From an uncultured Clostridia bacterium (lineage in GTDB: Bacteria; Bacillota; Clostridia; Christensenellales; Borkfalkiaceae), in contig CALVMH010000010.1 in the NCBI GenBank assembly GCA_944343275.1, forward strand, positions 1-64,000: DNA of 64,000 nt, in the 5' to 3' direction. Below are positions 9,018 through 17,756 of the stretch, piece by piece; the first letter of the stretch is position 1; every line of letters starts with the position of its first letter. A program made the translations under genes and the position numbers. The notes beneath the pieces were generated by a model. The model had not been told where the DNA came from, searched no databases, and saw only the letters and a list, made by a program, of their open reading frames with translations.

Positions 9018-9046
9018 ATTATAGCACCCGCGCCCCGTTCCGACAA
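9018..9046 (-). promoter_or_regulatory. Promoter of the YitT-type gene
   Basis: TTGTCG (9046-9041) and TATAAT (9023-9018) on the minus strand, 17 bp spacer, 30 bp upstream of the start codon. Confidence 0.75.
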
Positions 9047-9137
9047 GCGTTTTTCGAAAGGATCTCGCACGCGGCGGCAAAACGGATGCATACAATGAAC
9101 TGACGGCGCATGCCGAATTTTACCTGAGAGGGAAATT

Positions 9138-9416
9138 ATGTGCAATTCCTGTCATTGCGGCACGGAGCGCGGATGCGGCTGCTGTGCCTGCGGACTGCTC
9201 GGCGCACTCAAAAACCTGTTTGCGGCAGACTGTCTCTGCTCCCGCAGCGCGTGCGGCGCGCAGAGCCGCTGTGAATATGCGGCGGCTTCAAACGGGTTCG
9301 GAAGCTGCGCAAACCTGTACGCTTGCAGCGACGCCTACTACGCGCGCCAATATGCGCTCGGCGGAGCGCGTTCCTGCACCTGCGAACGCTGCTGCCGCTG
9401 CGTCTGCCGCAGCTGA
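9138..9416 (+). CDS. Small cysteine-rich protein, unrecognised
   Basis: 92 residues of which about 19 are cysteine, arranged in CxC, CxxC and CC pairs concentrated at both ends (CNSCHCG, CGCCACG, CERCCRCVC), with Tyr/Ala/Ser-rich spacers. No signal peptide or membrane helix. The start has a GAGAGGG ribosome-binding site and a hairpin terminator follows, so it is a complete single-gene unit. The composition fits a metal-binding protein or a disulfide-crosslinked spore-coat-type protein. The sequence CATACAAT 33 bp upstream resembles a mother-cell sigma -10 element, but no convincing -35 is seen. Function not assigned. Confidence 0.6.
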   Translation: MCNSCHCGTERGCGCCACGLLGALKNLFAADCLCSRSACGAQSRCEYAAASNGFGSCANLYACSDAYYARQYALGGARSCTCERCCRCVCRS

Positions 9417-9430
9417 CGCCGAACGACCTT

Positions 9431-9463
9431 TCCACCGGCAACTTGTTGTGCCGGTGGATTTTC
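9431..9463 (+). terminator. Terminator of the cysteine-rich gene (repeat family)
   Basis: 10-bp perfect stem TCCACCGGCA/TGCCGGTGGA followed by TTTTC. The same CCACCGG/CCGGTGG hairpin recurs near 12491 and 43400. Confidence 0.8.
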
Positions 9464-9617
9464 ATGCAGGCGCAATGTTCGTCCGCCCCGCCGCGCGCTG
9501 TAACCCGACGCAATGACAAAGAAAAACAAAGTCATCGTATCCGATGATGGACGGAAAAATCCTGCGGTGTTTTTCGTAAAATGTGCGTGAAAAGTCAAAA
9601 TTTCCCCCGCAAAGCGG

Positions 9618-9645
9618 TTGAAATAGCGGCGGAATATGGTATAAT
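9618..9645 (+). promoter_or_regulatory. Promoter of the ABC exporter operon
   Basis: TTGAAA and TATAAT separated by 16 bp, upstream of the start at 9678. Confidence 0.7.
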
Positions 9646-9677
9646 TAACATGAAAACAAAAACGAAGGAGCGGCGGC

Positions 9678-10379
9678 ATGAGCTATCTGACCCTTACGAA
9701 CGTTTGCAAACAATATAAAACGGGCGATGTGTGCGTGGACGCCTTAAAAGATGCCTCCTTCTCCCTGGAAGACGGCGAATTTGCCGTGGTGCTCGGCTCC
9801 TCGGGCGCGGGCAAGACCACCCTTTTGAACCTGTTGGGCGGCATGGACAGCGCCACGAGCGGGAAGATCGTTCTGGACGGAAAGGACGTGACGGCGCTCG
9901 ATAAAAAGGGACTGACCGCCTATCGCCGCACCGACGTGGGATTCGTGTTCCAATTCTACAACCTGATGCCCAACTTAACGGCGCTCGAAAACGTGGAGAT
10001 CGCCGTGGAGATCTGCAAGAACGCGCTCGACCCCAAAGCCATCCTCACCGAAGTGGGGCTGGGGGAGCGCATGGCGAACTTCCCCGCGCAGCTCTCGGGC
10101 GGCGAGCAGCAGCGCGTCTCCATTGCGCGCGCGCTCGCCAAAAACCCCAAACTGCTGTTGTGCGACGAGCCGACGGGCGCCCTCGATTACCTGACGGGCA
10201 AGCTCGTGTTAAAGCTGCTGCACGACGTCTCCAAACAGCAGAAAAAACCCGTCGTCATCGTCACGCACAATGCGGCGCTCAAAGACATGGCGGACAAAGT
10301 CATCCATATCCGCAGCGGCAGGATCGAAAATATCGAGGTAAACCCCGATCCCATGCCCATCGAACGCATCGAGTGGTGA
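9678..10379 (+). CDS. ABC transporter ATP-binding protein (LolD/MacB type)
   Basis: 233-residue ATPase with Walker [11 protein letters not shown]-loop [11 protein letters not shown], signature [15 protein letters not shown], Walker [13 protein letters not shown] and H-loop VTHN. The sequence type is that of ATPases pairing with FtsX-like permeases. It is translated just ahead of the permease gene (4-bp gap), so the pair forms one transporter. It probably energises a mechanotransmission-type export or resistance system; substrate unknown. Confidence 0.95.
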   Translation: MSYLTLTNVCKQYKTGDVCVDALKDASFSLEDGEFAVVLGSSGAGKTTLLNLLGGMDSATSGKIVLDGKDVTALDKKGLTAYRRTDVGFVFQFYNLMPNLTALENVEIAVEICKNALDPKAILTEVGLGERMANFPAQLSGGEQQRVSIARALAKNPKLLLCDEPTGALDYLTGKLVLKLLHDVSKQQKKPVVIVTHNAALKDMADKVIHIRSGRIENIEVNPDPMPIERIEW

Positions 10380-10383
10380 AGGT

Positions 10384-12456
10384 ATGAGGACCTATCTCAA
10401 AACATTCGGCAGAATGTTCAAACGGCACGCGACACGCCTCGTCTCCGTCTTTTTGATGGTGCTCGTGAGCGTGGGATTTACGGCGGGCATCGGCATGGCG
10501 ACGGACAAGATCGACTACTCCGTCTCCGATTATTATCATGCCGAAAACGTGAGCGACCTGATCCTTATGAACACACAGGGCGCCTTTGCGGATGAGGACG
10601 TGACGGCGCTTGCGGAGCGCTACGGAGAGGAGAACGTTCTGCGCGGCGGCATGCTGGAATTTGAAGTAAAGAACGGCAAGGCGATCGTCAACGATACGGA
10701 AGTCACCTTTACCAACGTGCCCGACGGCGTGGTGCGCGTCTATGTATATGACTGCGACGCGCCCGACAAGGTCACGCAAAACACCCTCACCCCCGTTGAC
10801 GATTTCGGCGCGGGCGATGGCGGCATCCGCGTGTATGCAGAGCGCGCCACCGAGCAATTCGCGCAGCAGGACACGTCAAAGCCCTATACCATGTCCGCGA
10901 CCATCACGCAGACGCTTGACACGATCGAATATATGGGCATGGAAGTGAAGGGCGACTTCACGGCGACCGTTCCCGTCCGACAGACGTACACGATGGCGGG
11001 CACGCTCATGAATCCGCTGCACATGGCGGTGCGCGACGACGCGAGCTTTACGGACGACCCCGCCTCCGACGACGAGGAGGAGACGCTCCCCCTTGCCGCC
11101 GTCTACTATGTGTTCGGCGACCTCGTCTCTCTCACGGCGGAGGTGGAAGTCACGGGGACGATCACATCCCCCGTCTCCATGGAAGTGCCCGCGAACACGA
11201 CCGTTGAACGGGAAGTGACCGTCTCCGCCTCCGAACTCCTCAACCAGATCTATATCACCCTTCCCGACCGCGGCGACTATGTCCTCTTTTCGGCGGAATA
11301 CGATGACTATGTGGAGGAAGAGAAGGCAGCCGTTGCGTCGCTGCTCACGGACGATACACAGGCTGAAGAGGATACGCAGGCGTACTTTGAGTCGCTCACC
11401 CTGCACGAAAACTTTTCCTTTGAATCCTTCCGCGCATACGGCGACAAGATCGCAGGCATCGGCATCGTGCTGATGGTGGTGTTCCTGTTCGTCACCATCC
11501 TTGTGGTGCTCTCCACGATGACCCGCCTCCTGGACGAGGAGCGCGCACAGATCGCCTGCCTTCAGACCATCGGCTATTCGCCCGCGCGCATCATTGTCAA
11601 ATATCTGCTGTTCGCGCTCATCGGAACGATCATCGGCGGGTTCGGCGCGTACTTTGCGGGGCTGGGACTTGCGAAGATCATCTACAACAATTTCGAATGG
11701 AACTATACGCTTCCCCCCTATTCTTCGCACATCTCTTTGACGTTCTATCTCATCACCGCCGCCATCATCCTGGTTGCGACGCTGGCGGCGACCGCCATGG
11801 CGGGGCTGAAACTTACGCGGCTCGAGCCTGCCGACCTTTTGCGCCCCAAGACGCCCAAGGCGGGGAAAAAGGTCTTTCTCGAACGCATCCCCTTCATCTG
11901 GAAACACCTCTCCTTCAAATACAAATCGACGCTGCGCAACGTCCTGCGCTTTAAGATGCGGTTTTTGATGACGGTGGTCGCCGTCGCCCTTTCGACGGCG
12001 CTCGTCCTTGCGGGGCTTGCCGTGCTCGACTGCTGCCTCTTCCAGGACATCGGCGGCGCGTCCATGATCGCCATCTCCGTCATCATCCTCATCTTTGCGG
12101 CGCTCCTCAATTTCGTCGTCACCTATACGCTGACCAACATCAACATCAGCGAGCGCGAACGCGAACTTGCCACCCTGATGGTGCTCGGCTATTACGACGG
12201 CGAAGTGGCGGGATATATCTACCGCGAAATTTACATCACGAGCAGCATCGGCATTCTGGTCGGCATCCCGCTGGGCGCGCTGCTGTGCATGTTCGTCTTC
12301 CGCGTGATGGAATTCGGCTCCGTGCCGGGCATCTCCTGGTTCGTATGGGTGCTCGCGCCCGTCCTGTCCGTCGTCTTTACCATCCTTGTGACGCTCATCC
12401 TGCGCCACAAGATCGTGAAGATCGACATGAACGAATCCCTCAAAGCCATCGAATAA
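10384..12456 (+). CDS. FtsX-like ABC transporter permease
   Basis: 690-residue membrane protein partner of the preceding ATPase. One N-terminal helix (about 18-38) is followed by an extracytoplasmic domain of roughly 300 residues, then three helices of the first FtsX core (about 345-470, with [17 protein letters not shown] as coupling segment). A linker and a second FtsX core follow (about 520-675, with [17 protein letters not shown]). The two-core arrangement resembles permeases of lipoprotein or peptide transporters in Firmicutes. No histidine kinase or response regulator gene is adjacent. Confidence 0.9.
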   Translation: MRTYLKTFGRMFKRHATRLVSVFLMVLVSVGFTAGIGMATDKIDYSVSDYYHAENVSDLILMNTQGAFADEDVTALAERYGEENVLRGGMLEFEVKNGKAIVNDTEVTFTNVPDGVVRVYVYDCDAPDKVTQNTLTPVDDFGAGDGGIRVYAERATEQFAQQDTSKPYTMSATITQTLDTIEYMGMEVKGDFTATVPVRQTYTMAGTLMNPLHMAVRDDASFTDDPASDDEEETLPLAAVYYVFGDLVSLTAEVEVTGTITSPVSMEVPANTTVEREVTVSASELLNQIYITLPDRGDYVLFSAEYDDYVEEEKAAVASLLTDDTQAEEDTQAYFESLTLHENFSFESFRAYGDKIAGIGIVLMVVFLFVTILVVLSTMTRLLDEERAQIACLQTIGYSPARIIVKYLLFALIGTIIGGFGAYFAGLGLAKIIYNNFEWNYTLPPYSSHISLTFYLITAAIILVATLAATAMAGLKLTRLEPADLLRPKTPKAGKKVFLERIPFIWKHLSFKYKSTLRNVLRFKMRFLMTVVAVALSTALVLAGLAVLDCCLFQDIGGASMIAISVIILIFAALLNFVVTYTLTNINISERERELATLMVLGYYDGEVAGYIYREIYITSSIGILVGIPLGALLCMFVFRVMEFGSVPGISWFVWVLAPVLSVVFTILVTLILRHKIVKIDMNESLKAIE

Positions 12457-12490
12457 CGGGCTGTTCCTGCAAGGGCAGCCTGCATGCGCA

Positions 12491-12548
12491 TCCACTGGCT
12501 CTACCGGTGGATTTTTATGTTGCTTCGCCTCGCCATAGGCGGGAACCC
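12491..12548 (+). terminator. Terminator of the ABC operon with repeat tail
   Basis: Stem TCCACTGG/CCGGTGGA followed by TTTTT, then CTTCGCCT...GCCATAGGCGGG. The same combination follows the lipoprotein gene at 43400-43470. Confidence 0.75.
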
Positions 12549-12580
12549 TGAAAATCAATCAAAATATTCTTGACAAATTC

Positions 12581-12609
12581 TTGACAATCCGTACTTTTTA
12601 TCCTATAAT
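12581..12609 (+). promoter_or_regulatory. Consensus promoter of the 383-residue membrane protein gene
   Basis: Perfect TTGACA and TATAAT with a 17-bp spacer, and a second TTGACA 11 bp further upstream. The leader is about 30 nt with an AGAGAGG ribosome-binding site. Confidence 0.85.
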
Positions 12610-12647
12610 GGATTTATTCACAGAATATACAAAAAGAGAGGTAATCC

Positions 12648-13799
12648 ATGACCCCCCCCCTGCAAGAAAAGATCGCGCAGTTGCAGCGCAAGCTCATTCC
12701 GCTGAACATCGTTGTCGTCGTGCTCTGCCTGGTGGCGGCGCTCTCCATTTTGTTCCTGCCGCTTCTGAGCATCAACGTGAATAACGTCGGCGAACTCATT
12801 CAGACGATCACCGCCGAACAATCGGGCAGCACCGACGGAACAACGGGCGGAACGTCGGGTGAAGGCGGCAGCGCTTCGGCGGAGAACGATCCCATGGCGG
12901 CAATGCTGGGCGACATTTCCTTTTCCGTCTCCGTTTCGGGCACGGACCTTGCCACGATGTGCTTCTCGGAAGAGGGGCTCGGCGTCCTCTTCGACAAGCT
13001 GGGCGCAGCGATCGGCGAACACGCCGGCACCCTGACCGCGAATATGCTGCTGATGATGAGCGAAAGTGCACAGCCCGACGAACAGACGGTAAAGGAGATC
13101 GCCGACGCCGTTGCACAGCTGGAAGCGGCGAAGGATGCGGAGGCAACCGATGCCGCCCTTACAAAGCTCGCCGAAAAGGTCGGCGCTGCCACGGGGGTGG
13201 ATGCCGCCGACGTCAAAACTACACTGCAAGAGATGTACGATGAAACGGTTTCCGAAAACGACGGCACGTTCACGGCGGAGGCCTTTCTCTGCATCATGTT
13301 CTCGAACCAGATGTCCTCCGAGCAGGGGTCCGGAACCGTCTATACCAACTTTTCCGACCTGCTCTCCGGCATGATCGGTCAAAACAGCGAAGGAGGCGGC
13401 AACCCGCTGGATGAGGTCCCTGCGGGCGTTCTCATCGGCGTCGGCGTCGCCATCCTGTTCTTCGCGGGCGTATGGGTCATTCTGCTTCTGTTTGCCCTTT
13501 TCCGCATCTTCGCCAAGAACAAGCGCTTTACGATGTGGTATGTCAAGCTCTTCGGCTTCACGCCCTGCCTCATCTTCGGCGTCCTGCCCGCACTCCTGCC
13601 CGTGCTGCTGCCCATGTTCCTGTCCGCCGAAGCCGCGGCGCAGACGTCCGTGATCGGGATGGTCTTAGGCATGATCTCCTCCCTTTCGTGGATCAGCGGC
13701 GCATGCTACATCCTCTTGTGGCTGGTCTCCATCTTCTGGGCGTTCCCCATCAAGCGCAAGATCCGCAAGTTCAAGCGGGAACTCAAGAAGGAAGCGTAA
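12648..13799 (+). CDS. Membrane protein with C9 tract at codons 2-5, function unknown
   Basis: 383 residues. One N-terminal helix (about 20-42, LNIVVVVLCLVAALSILFLP) leads into an exported region of about 210 residues rich in Ala, Glu, Thr and Gly, partly coiled-coil-like. Three C-terminal helices (about 260-375) and a basic cytoplasmic end KRKIRKFKRELKKEA follow. The start ATG is followed by A then nine C (12652-12660), so codons 2-5 are ACC CCC CCC CTG. A gain or loss of one C would abolish translation. It has a strong promoter and its own terminator. No homologous family recognised. Confidence 0.7.
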   Translation: MTPPLQEKIAQLQRKLIPLNIVVVVLCLVAALSILFLPLLSINVNNVGELIQTITAEQSGSTDGTTGGTSGEGGSASAENDPMAAMLGDISFSVSVSGTDLATMCFSEEGLGVLFDKLGAAIGEHAGTLTANMLLMMSESAQPDEQTVKEIADAVAQLEAAKDAEATDAALTKLAEKVGAATGVDAADVKTTLQEMYDETVSENDGTFTAEAFLCIMFSNQMSSEQGSGTVYTNFSDLLSGMIGQNSEGGGNPLDEVPAGVLIGVGVAILFFAGVWVILLLFALFRIFAKNKRFTMWYVKLFGFTPCLIFGVLPALLPVLLPMFLSAEAAAQTSVIGMVLGMISSLSWISGACYILLWLVSIFWAFPIKRKIRKFKRELKKEA

Positions 13800-13815
13800 A
13801 AAAATTTCTGCGGAC

Positions 13816-13850
13816 GCCGCACGGAAGTTTTCCGTGCGGCATTGTTTTTT
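13816..13850 (+). terminator. Terminator before the MscS gene
   Basis: 11-bp stem (13816-13826 with 13830-13840), loop GTT, then ATTGTTTTTT. Its T run also contains the -35 box of the next promoter. Confidence 0.85.
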
Positions 13851-13870
13851 GCGGACAAATGTGCTATACT
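13842..13870 (+). promoter_or_regulatory. Promoter of the MscS operon
   Basis: TTGTTT and TATACT, 17 bp apart. The -35 overlaps the T run of the upstream terminator. Confidence 0.65.
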
Positions 13871-13895
13871 GTTCCTGTTATCACGGAGGAAGTTT

Positions 13896-14735
13896 ATGGA
13901 CAAATTCTGGGAGACGCTCAAAGCGTTCGGCACAGACTTCGTGCAGAACACGGGGCTTGCCATCGTGCGCACCGTCGCCTTCCTCGTTTTAGGGCTTGTC
14001 GTCATCAAGATCGTGCGCATCATCGTACAGGGCACGACGTACCGCAGCAAGCTCGACAACGCGGCGGCGACCTTCGTCATCTCCATCATCACGGTCGTTC
14101 TGTATGTTCTGCTCATCATCTTTTTGGTGAGCTCGCTCGGCTTCTCGACGGCGGGCATCATCGCGGCATTCTCCGCCGTCGCCCTCGCCGTCGCCCTCGC
14201 TTTGAAAGACAGCCTTGCAAGCCTTGCGAACGGCGTCATCATCATCTTCACCAAACCCTTTAAAAAGGGCGACTACGTCTGCGTCGGCGGCATGGAGGGG
14301 CTGGTGCAGGACATCCGCCTGTTCAACACCAAAGTCCTGACATACAGCAACGAGGAGATCATCATCCCCAACAGCGAGATCCTGGGCAGCAAGCTCGTCA
14401 ATTACAGCACCATGCCGCTGCGCAGGGCGGTGATCGCCGTGCCCGTGCCGTATGCGTCCGACGTCTCCGCCGTGCGCGAAGTCATTTTGACGTGCGTGAA
14501 GGCGCACCGCTTTGTGGTGACGTCCCCCGCGCCCTCCGTGGTGCTGGACGCCTTTGAGGGCAGCGCGCTCAAACTCTCCGTGCGCGCCTGGACGATGAAC
14601 GAAAATTATTGGACGGTCATGAACGAGCTCAAAGAGAACATCTTCAACGCCCTGCGCGAAAACGGCATCGAGATCCCCTTCGACCGCCTCGACGTACAGC
14701 TCGTTCCGCACGACGGGAAAAAGGAGGACGCATGA
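13896..14735 (+). CDS. MscS family small-conductance mechanosensitive channel
   Basis: 279-residue inner-membrane channel that releases solutes on osmotic downshock. The start is the ATG at 13896 after CGGAGGA. Two N-terminal helices are followed by the pore helix with small residues (GIIAAFSAVALAVALALKDSLASLANG), then the beta domain (FKKGDYVCVGGMEGLVQDI, EIIIPNSEILGSKLVNYS) and the alpha/beta C-terminal domain. The length is typical of short MscS. It overlaps the next gene by 4 bp (ATGA). Confidence 0.95.
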   Translation: MDKFWETLKAFGTDFVQNTGLAIVRTVAFLVLGLVVIKIVRIIVQGTTYRSKLDNAAATFVISIITVVLYVLLIIFLVSSLGFSTAGIIAAFSAVALAVALALKDSLASLANGVIIIFTKPFKKGDYVCVGGMEGLVQDIRLFNTKVLTYSNEEIIIPNSEILGSKLVNYSTMPLRRAVIAVPVPYASDVSAVREVILTCVKAHRFVVTSPAPSVVLDAFEGSALKLSVRAWTMNENYWTVMNELKENIFNALRENGIEIPFDRLDVQLVPHDGKKEDA

Positions 14736-15235
14736 CCATGTTTCTGCTTGCAGACGGCGCAGCCGCGCCCGACATCCCCCGCCTGATCCTCGAATACGTT
14801 CTGTATGCCGCGGTCATCGCCGTGGGCATTCTCCTCCTTGTCGTCCTGCGCCGCTTCGGCAGGCTTCCGAAACACACGGAGCTTTCCAAAAAACTTGCAG
14901 ACCTCGAAAGCGCCCTGCAAGCGTGCGCCCGGGAGACGACGCTCAGAGGATACAAGGCGTTCAAAACGCTGGGAAAACTCATCGCGCGCACCGACAAGCT
15001 CTCCTACTACGCGGCGCAGATGTCGGAAAAGGAACGGGACAACGACCTCGGCAGCATTGCGCGGCTGCTGGAAGAGACGCACGGGCTGCTCGTCCCGCTG
15101 CGGCGCATGCGGCAGGACGCGCCCGACGCACAGACGCTGCTTGCCGCCGCCGACAAAGTGCACGCCGCCTCGGACGTTCTGGACGGCATCCTCTCCCGCG
15201 ATAGGCAGCTCAAAGCCGAACGCGCAAAAAAGTAA
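14732..15235 (+). CDS. Single-pass membrane protein with helical cytoplasmic domain, unknown
   Basis: 167 residues. An N-terminal helix (about 17-40, LEYVLYAAVIAVGILLLVVL) is followed by a long basic and acidic helical region that looks coiled-coil. It is translationally coupled to the mscS gene through an ATGA overlap and has a GGAGG ribosome-binding site, which suggests a partner role. No family recognised. Confidence 0.7.
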   Translation: MTMFLLADGAAAPDIPRLILEYVLYAAVIAVGILLLVVLRRFGRLPKHTELSKKLADLESALQACARETTLRGYKAFKTLGKLIARTDKLSYYAAQMSEKERDNDLGSIARLLEETHGLLVPLRRMRQDAPDAQTLLAAADKVHAASDVLDGILSRDRQLKAERAKK

Positions 15236-15243
15236 ACACGGAA

Positions 15244-15290
15244 AAGGCGCGCCGCCCGTGCAGTTTGCACGGGCGGCGCGCCTTCTTTTG
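15244..15290. terminator. GC-rich bidirectional hairpin terminator (copy 1)
   Basis: 18-bp perfect stem with loop AGTTT between convergent genes. Its core of more than 30 nt is found again, inverted, at 40131-40163 after gdhA. Confidence 0.8.
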
Positions 15291-15296
15291 AGGGGA

Positions 15297-16874
15297 TCAT
15301 GCGTTGACGAGTTCGACGTATTCGTCGAAGGTGACGTTTTTATCGAACACCTTGCCGCCGTCCAGAACGATGATGCGGTTGCAGACGGTGTTCATGAGCT
15401 CCTGGTCGTGCGACGTCAGGAGCATGCACCCCTTGAACGCCGTCAGCCCGTTGTTGAGCGATGTGATGGATTCGAGGTCGAGATGGTTGGTGGGCTCGTC
15501 GAAGATGAGGAAGTTCCCCCCTTCCAACATCATTTTAGCGAGCATACAGCGCACCTTTTCGCCGCCCGAAAGTACCTTTGCCTCTTTGAGCGCCTCCTCC
15601 CCCGAAAAGAGCATGCGGCCCAGCCAGCCCCTGAGGTATTCCTCATAGTGGTCCTTGGAGAACTGTGAAAGCCACTGCACGAGCGTCAGGGCGCATCCGT
15701 CGAAATATTCCGAGTTGTTCTGCGGGAAATAGGAATAGGAGATGGTCTTCCCCCACTTGACGGTGCCCGCATCCGGCTCCGCCTTTCCCGTCAGGACGTC
15801 ATAGAGCATGGTGACGGACGTCGACTTGTCGCACAGGATGCCGATCTTGTCCCCCTTCTGCACGGTGAAGGAGACGTCCTCGAAATATCCCTTTTTGGTG
15901 AGGTTCTCCACGGTCAGGATGTCGTTTCCGATCTCCCGTTCAAACTTGAAGTCGATGAAGGGGTACTTTCTGAGGGAGGGCTTGAAGTCGGAGATGGTCA
16001 GCTTTTCCAGCTCTTTCTTTCTGGATGTCGCCTGCCGCGACTTGGAAGCGTTTGCCGCGAAGCGCGCAATAAATTCTTTGAGCTCCGCCGCCCGCTGCTC
16101 CGCCTTCTTGTTGGCGTCCTTCTGCTGCCGCGCCATGAGCTGCGAGGTCTGATACCAGAAATCGTAGTTGCCCAAAAAGAGATTGATCTTGCCGAAATCC
16201 ACATCGCAGATGTGCGTGCACACCTTGTTCAGAAAGTGGCGGTTGTGCGAGACGATGATGATGGTGTTCTCGAAGTCCAAAAGATAATTTTCCAGCCAGC
16301 GCACCGTCTTTAAGTCGAGGTTGTTGGTGGGCTCGTCCAAAAGCAGCACGTCGGGATTGCCGAAGAGCGCCTGCGCCAGAAGCACTTTGACCTTCTGCTT
16401 GGCGTCGAGGTCCCCCATGCGCATCTGATGCAATCCGGAAGGGATGTCCAGCTCGTTCAAGAGGGTCTCCGCCTCGCTCTCCGCCTCCCAGCCGCCGAGC
16501 TCGGCAAACTCCGCCTCCAGCTCGGAGGCGCGCACGCCGTCCTCTTCGGTGAAATCGGTGTGCGCGTAGAGGGCGTCCTTTTCGTCCATGATCTCCACGA
16601 GCCGCTTATGCCCCAGCATGACCGTGCGCAGCACCGTCTCGAAGTCGTATTTGTTCTGATCCTGCGCGAGGACGGACATGCGCTCGTTCTTGCCGAGCAC
16701 GACTTCCCCCTTGTTGGGCTCGATCTCGCCCGATAAAACCTTCAAAAAGGTGGATTTGCCCGCGCCGTTCGCGCCGATGATGCCGTAGCAGTTCCCGCCC
16801 GTAAACTTTAAGTTGACGTCCTCGAACAGCTTCTTGCTGCCGTATTGAAGACTGACGCCGATGACCTGTAACAT
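15297..16874 (-). CDS. ABC-F ATPase, YbiT/YkpA type, with degenerate second P-loop
   Basis: 525-residue cytoplasmic protein with two ABC domains and no membrane segments, of the ribosome-associated ABC-F class. The start at 16874 follows AAGGAG. Domain 1 has GANGAGKST and LLLDEPTNNLD with a weak signature (DLDAKQKVKVLLAQ). The linker contains SRFAANASKSRQATSRKKE. Domain 2 keeps LSGGEKVRCMLAKMML and LIFDEPTNHLD, but the Walker A position reads ILCDKSTSVTML and lacks the GK(S/T) core. It may hydrolyse ATP at only one site, or the trait may be typical of this subfamily. Confidence 0.9.
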   Translation of the reverse strand: MLQVIGVSLQYGSKKLFEDVNLKFTGGNCYGIIGANGAGKSTFLKVLSGEIEPNKGEVVLGKNERMSVLAQDQNKYDFETVLRTVMLGHKRLVEIMDEKDALYAHTDFTEEDGVRASELEAEFAELGGWEAESEAETLLNELDIPSGLHQMRMGDLDAKQKVKVLLAQALFGNPDVLLLDEPTNNLDLKTVRWLENYLLDFENTIIIVSHNRHFLNKVCTHICDVDFGKINLFLGNYDFWYQTSQLMARQQKDANKKAEQRAAELKEFIARFAANASKSRQATSRKKELEKLTISDFKPSLRKYPFIDFKFEREIGNDILTVENLTKKGYFEDVSFTVQKGDKIGILCDKSTSVTMLYDVLTGKAEPDAGTVKWGKTISYSYFPQNNSEYFDGCALTLVQWLSQFSKDHYEEYLRGWLGRMLFSGEEALKEAKVLSGGEKVRCMLAKMMLEGGNFLIFDEPTNHLDLESITSLNNGLTAFKGCMLLTSHDQELMNTVCNRIIVLDGGKVFDKNVTFDEYVELVNA

Positions 16875-16898
16875 AGCATTCTCCTTGTTCCGAGGGAA

Positions 16899-16927
16899 AT
16901 TATACCACATTTCCCCCCATATATCAA
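16899..16927 (-). promoter_or_regulatory. Promoter of the ABC-F gene
   Basis: TTGATA (16927-16922) and TATAAT (16904-16899) on the minus strand, 17 bp apart. Confidence 0.7.
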
Positions 16928-16958
16928 ATGAAAAGCGCCGTCATTTGCAAATCGGGCG

Positions 16959-16987
16959 TTGACTTTTTGTGCGGGATGTGATATGCT
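16959..16987 (+). promoter_or_regulatory. Promoter giving a leaderless alpha/beta hydrolase mRNA
   Basis: TTGACT and TATGCT with a 17-bp spacer. The -10 box ends 6 nt before the ATG at 16994, so transcription should start at or next to the start codon, and no ribosome-binding site is present. Confidence 0.65.
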
Positions 16988-16993
16988 TTGCGC

Positions 16994-17650
16994 ATGGAAC
17001 AATTCGTCAACGGCGTGACGCTGCACTATACGCGCACGGGAACGGGCGCGCCCTTGCTGCTGCTGCACGGGAACGGGGAAACGCACGAAATTTTCGACGT
17101 CGCCGCGGCGACGCTCGCCGAACACTTCACCGTCTATGCCATCGATACGCGCGGACACGGGAAAAGCTCCCCCGTTGCGGAATATCATTACCGCGACATG
17201 GCGGAGGACATTATTGCCTTTTGCGGGGCACTCGGACTTGAAAAGCCTGTCCTGTACGGGTTTTCGGACGGCGGGATCGCCGTGCTGCTTGCCGCCGCGA
17301 AGGCGCCGCTGCTCCCGCGCGCCGTTATTGCAAGCGGCGCGAACATTTCCCCGCGCGGGCTGACGCACGCCTTTTTGCGCGGGACAAAGCGCGCATGGCG
17401 CAAGTCGCACGACCCCCTTTCCGAACTCATCCTCCGCGAGCCGCACATCGGGCGCGGGGAACTTGCGGGCATCCGCGCCCCCGTCCTGCTGACGGCGGGC
17501 GAACACGACCTTGTACGCACCTGCCACACGAAGCGCATGGCGCGCGCCATTCCCGGCTGCACGCTGCGCATTCTCCAAGGAGAGACGCACGGCAGTTACA
17601 TCGAACATACCGACAAGATCGCCCGCATCATCCTGGAATATCTCGCCTGA
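16994..17650 (+). CDS. Alpha/beta-fold hydrolase
   Basis: 218-residue cytoplasmic hydrolase of the alpha/beta superfamily, substrate unknown. It shows the oxyanion segment LLLHGNGE, nucleophile elbow GFSDGG (Ser near residue 92), an acid residue in GEHDLV and the catalytic histidine in GETHGSYIEHT. The predicted mRNA starts at the ATG, so the gene is probably leaderless. It is divergent from the ABC-F gene. Confidence 0.88.
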   Translation: MEQFVNGVTLHYTRTGTGAPLLLLHGNGETHEIFDVAAATLAEHFTVYAIDTRGHGKSSPVAEYHYRDMAEDIIAFCGALGLEKPVLYGFSDGGIAVLLAAAKAPLLPRAVIASGANISPRGLTHAFLRGTKRAWRKSHDPLSELILREPHIGRGELAGIRAPVLLTAGEHDLVRTCHTKRMARAIPGCTLRILQGETHGSYIEHTDKIARIILEYLA

Positions 17651-17656
17651 AAACGC

Positions 17657-17745
17657 TGCTGCGCGTGCCGCCGACGGCGGCACGCGCAGCAGCGCCGTAT
17701 CAAAATTGCGCCGCCCGCCGCGTCTTCCGACGCGGCGGGCGGCGC
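17657..17745. terminator. Two tandem GC-rich hairpins between convergent genes
   Basis: The first stem pairs GCTGCTGCGCGTGCCGCC with its complement (about 17657-17694). The second is a 17-bp stem (17708-17724 with 17729-17745) whose core matches the hairpin at 44915-44950. They probably terminate the hydrolase gene and the DUF368 gene respectively. Confidence 0.7.
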
Positions 17746-17756
17746 CGTACCGACGG

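Noticed and set aside
10876..12558. 560-codon minus-strand frame
   Set aside because: Antisense to the ABC permease gene, low-complexity charged composition.
16994..16996. Upstream in-frame TTG start at 16988 for the hydrolase
   Set aside because: It directly follows the -10 box and would precede the transcript.
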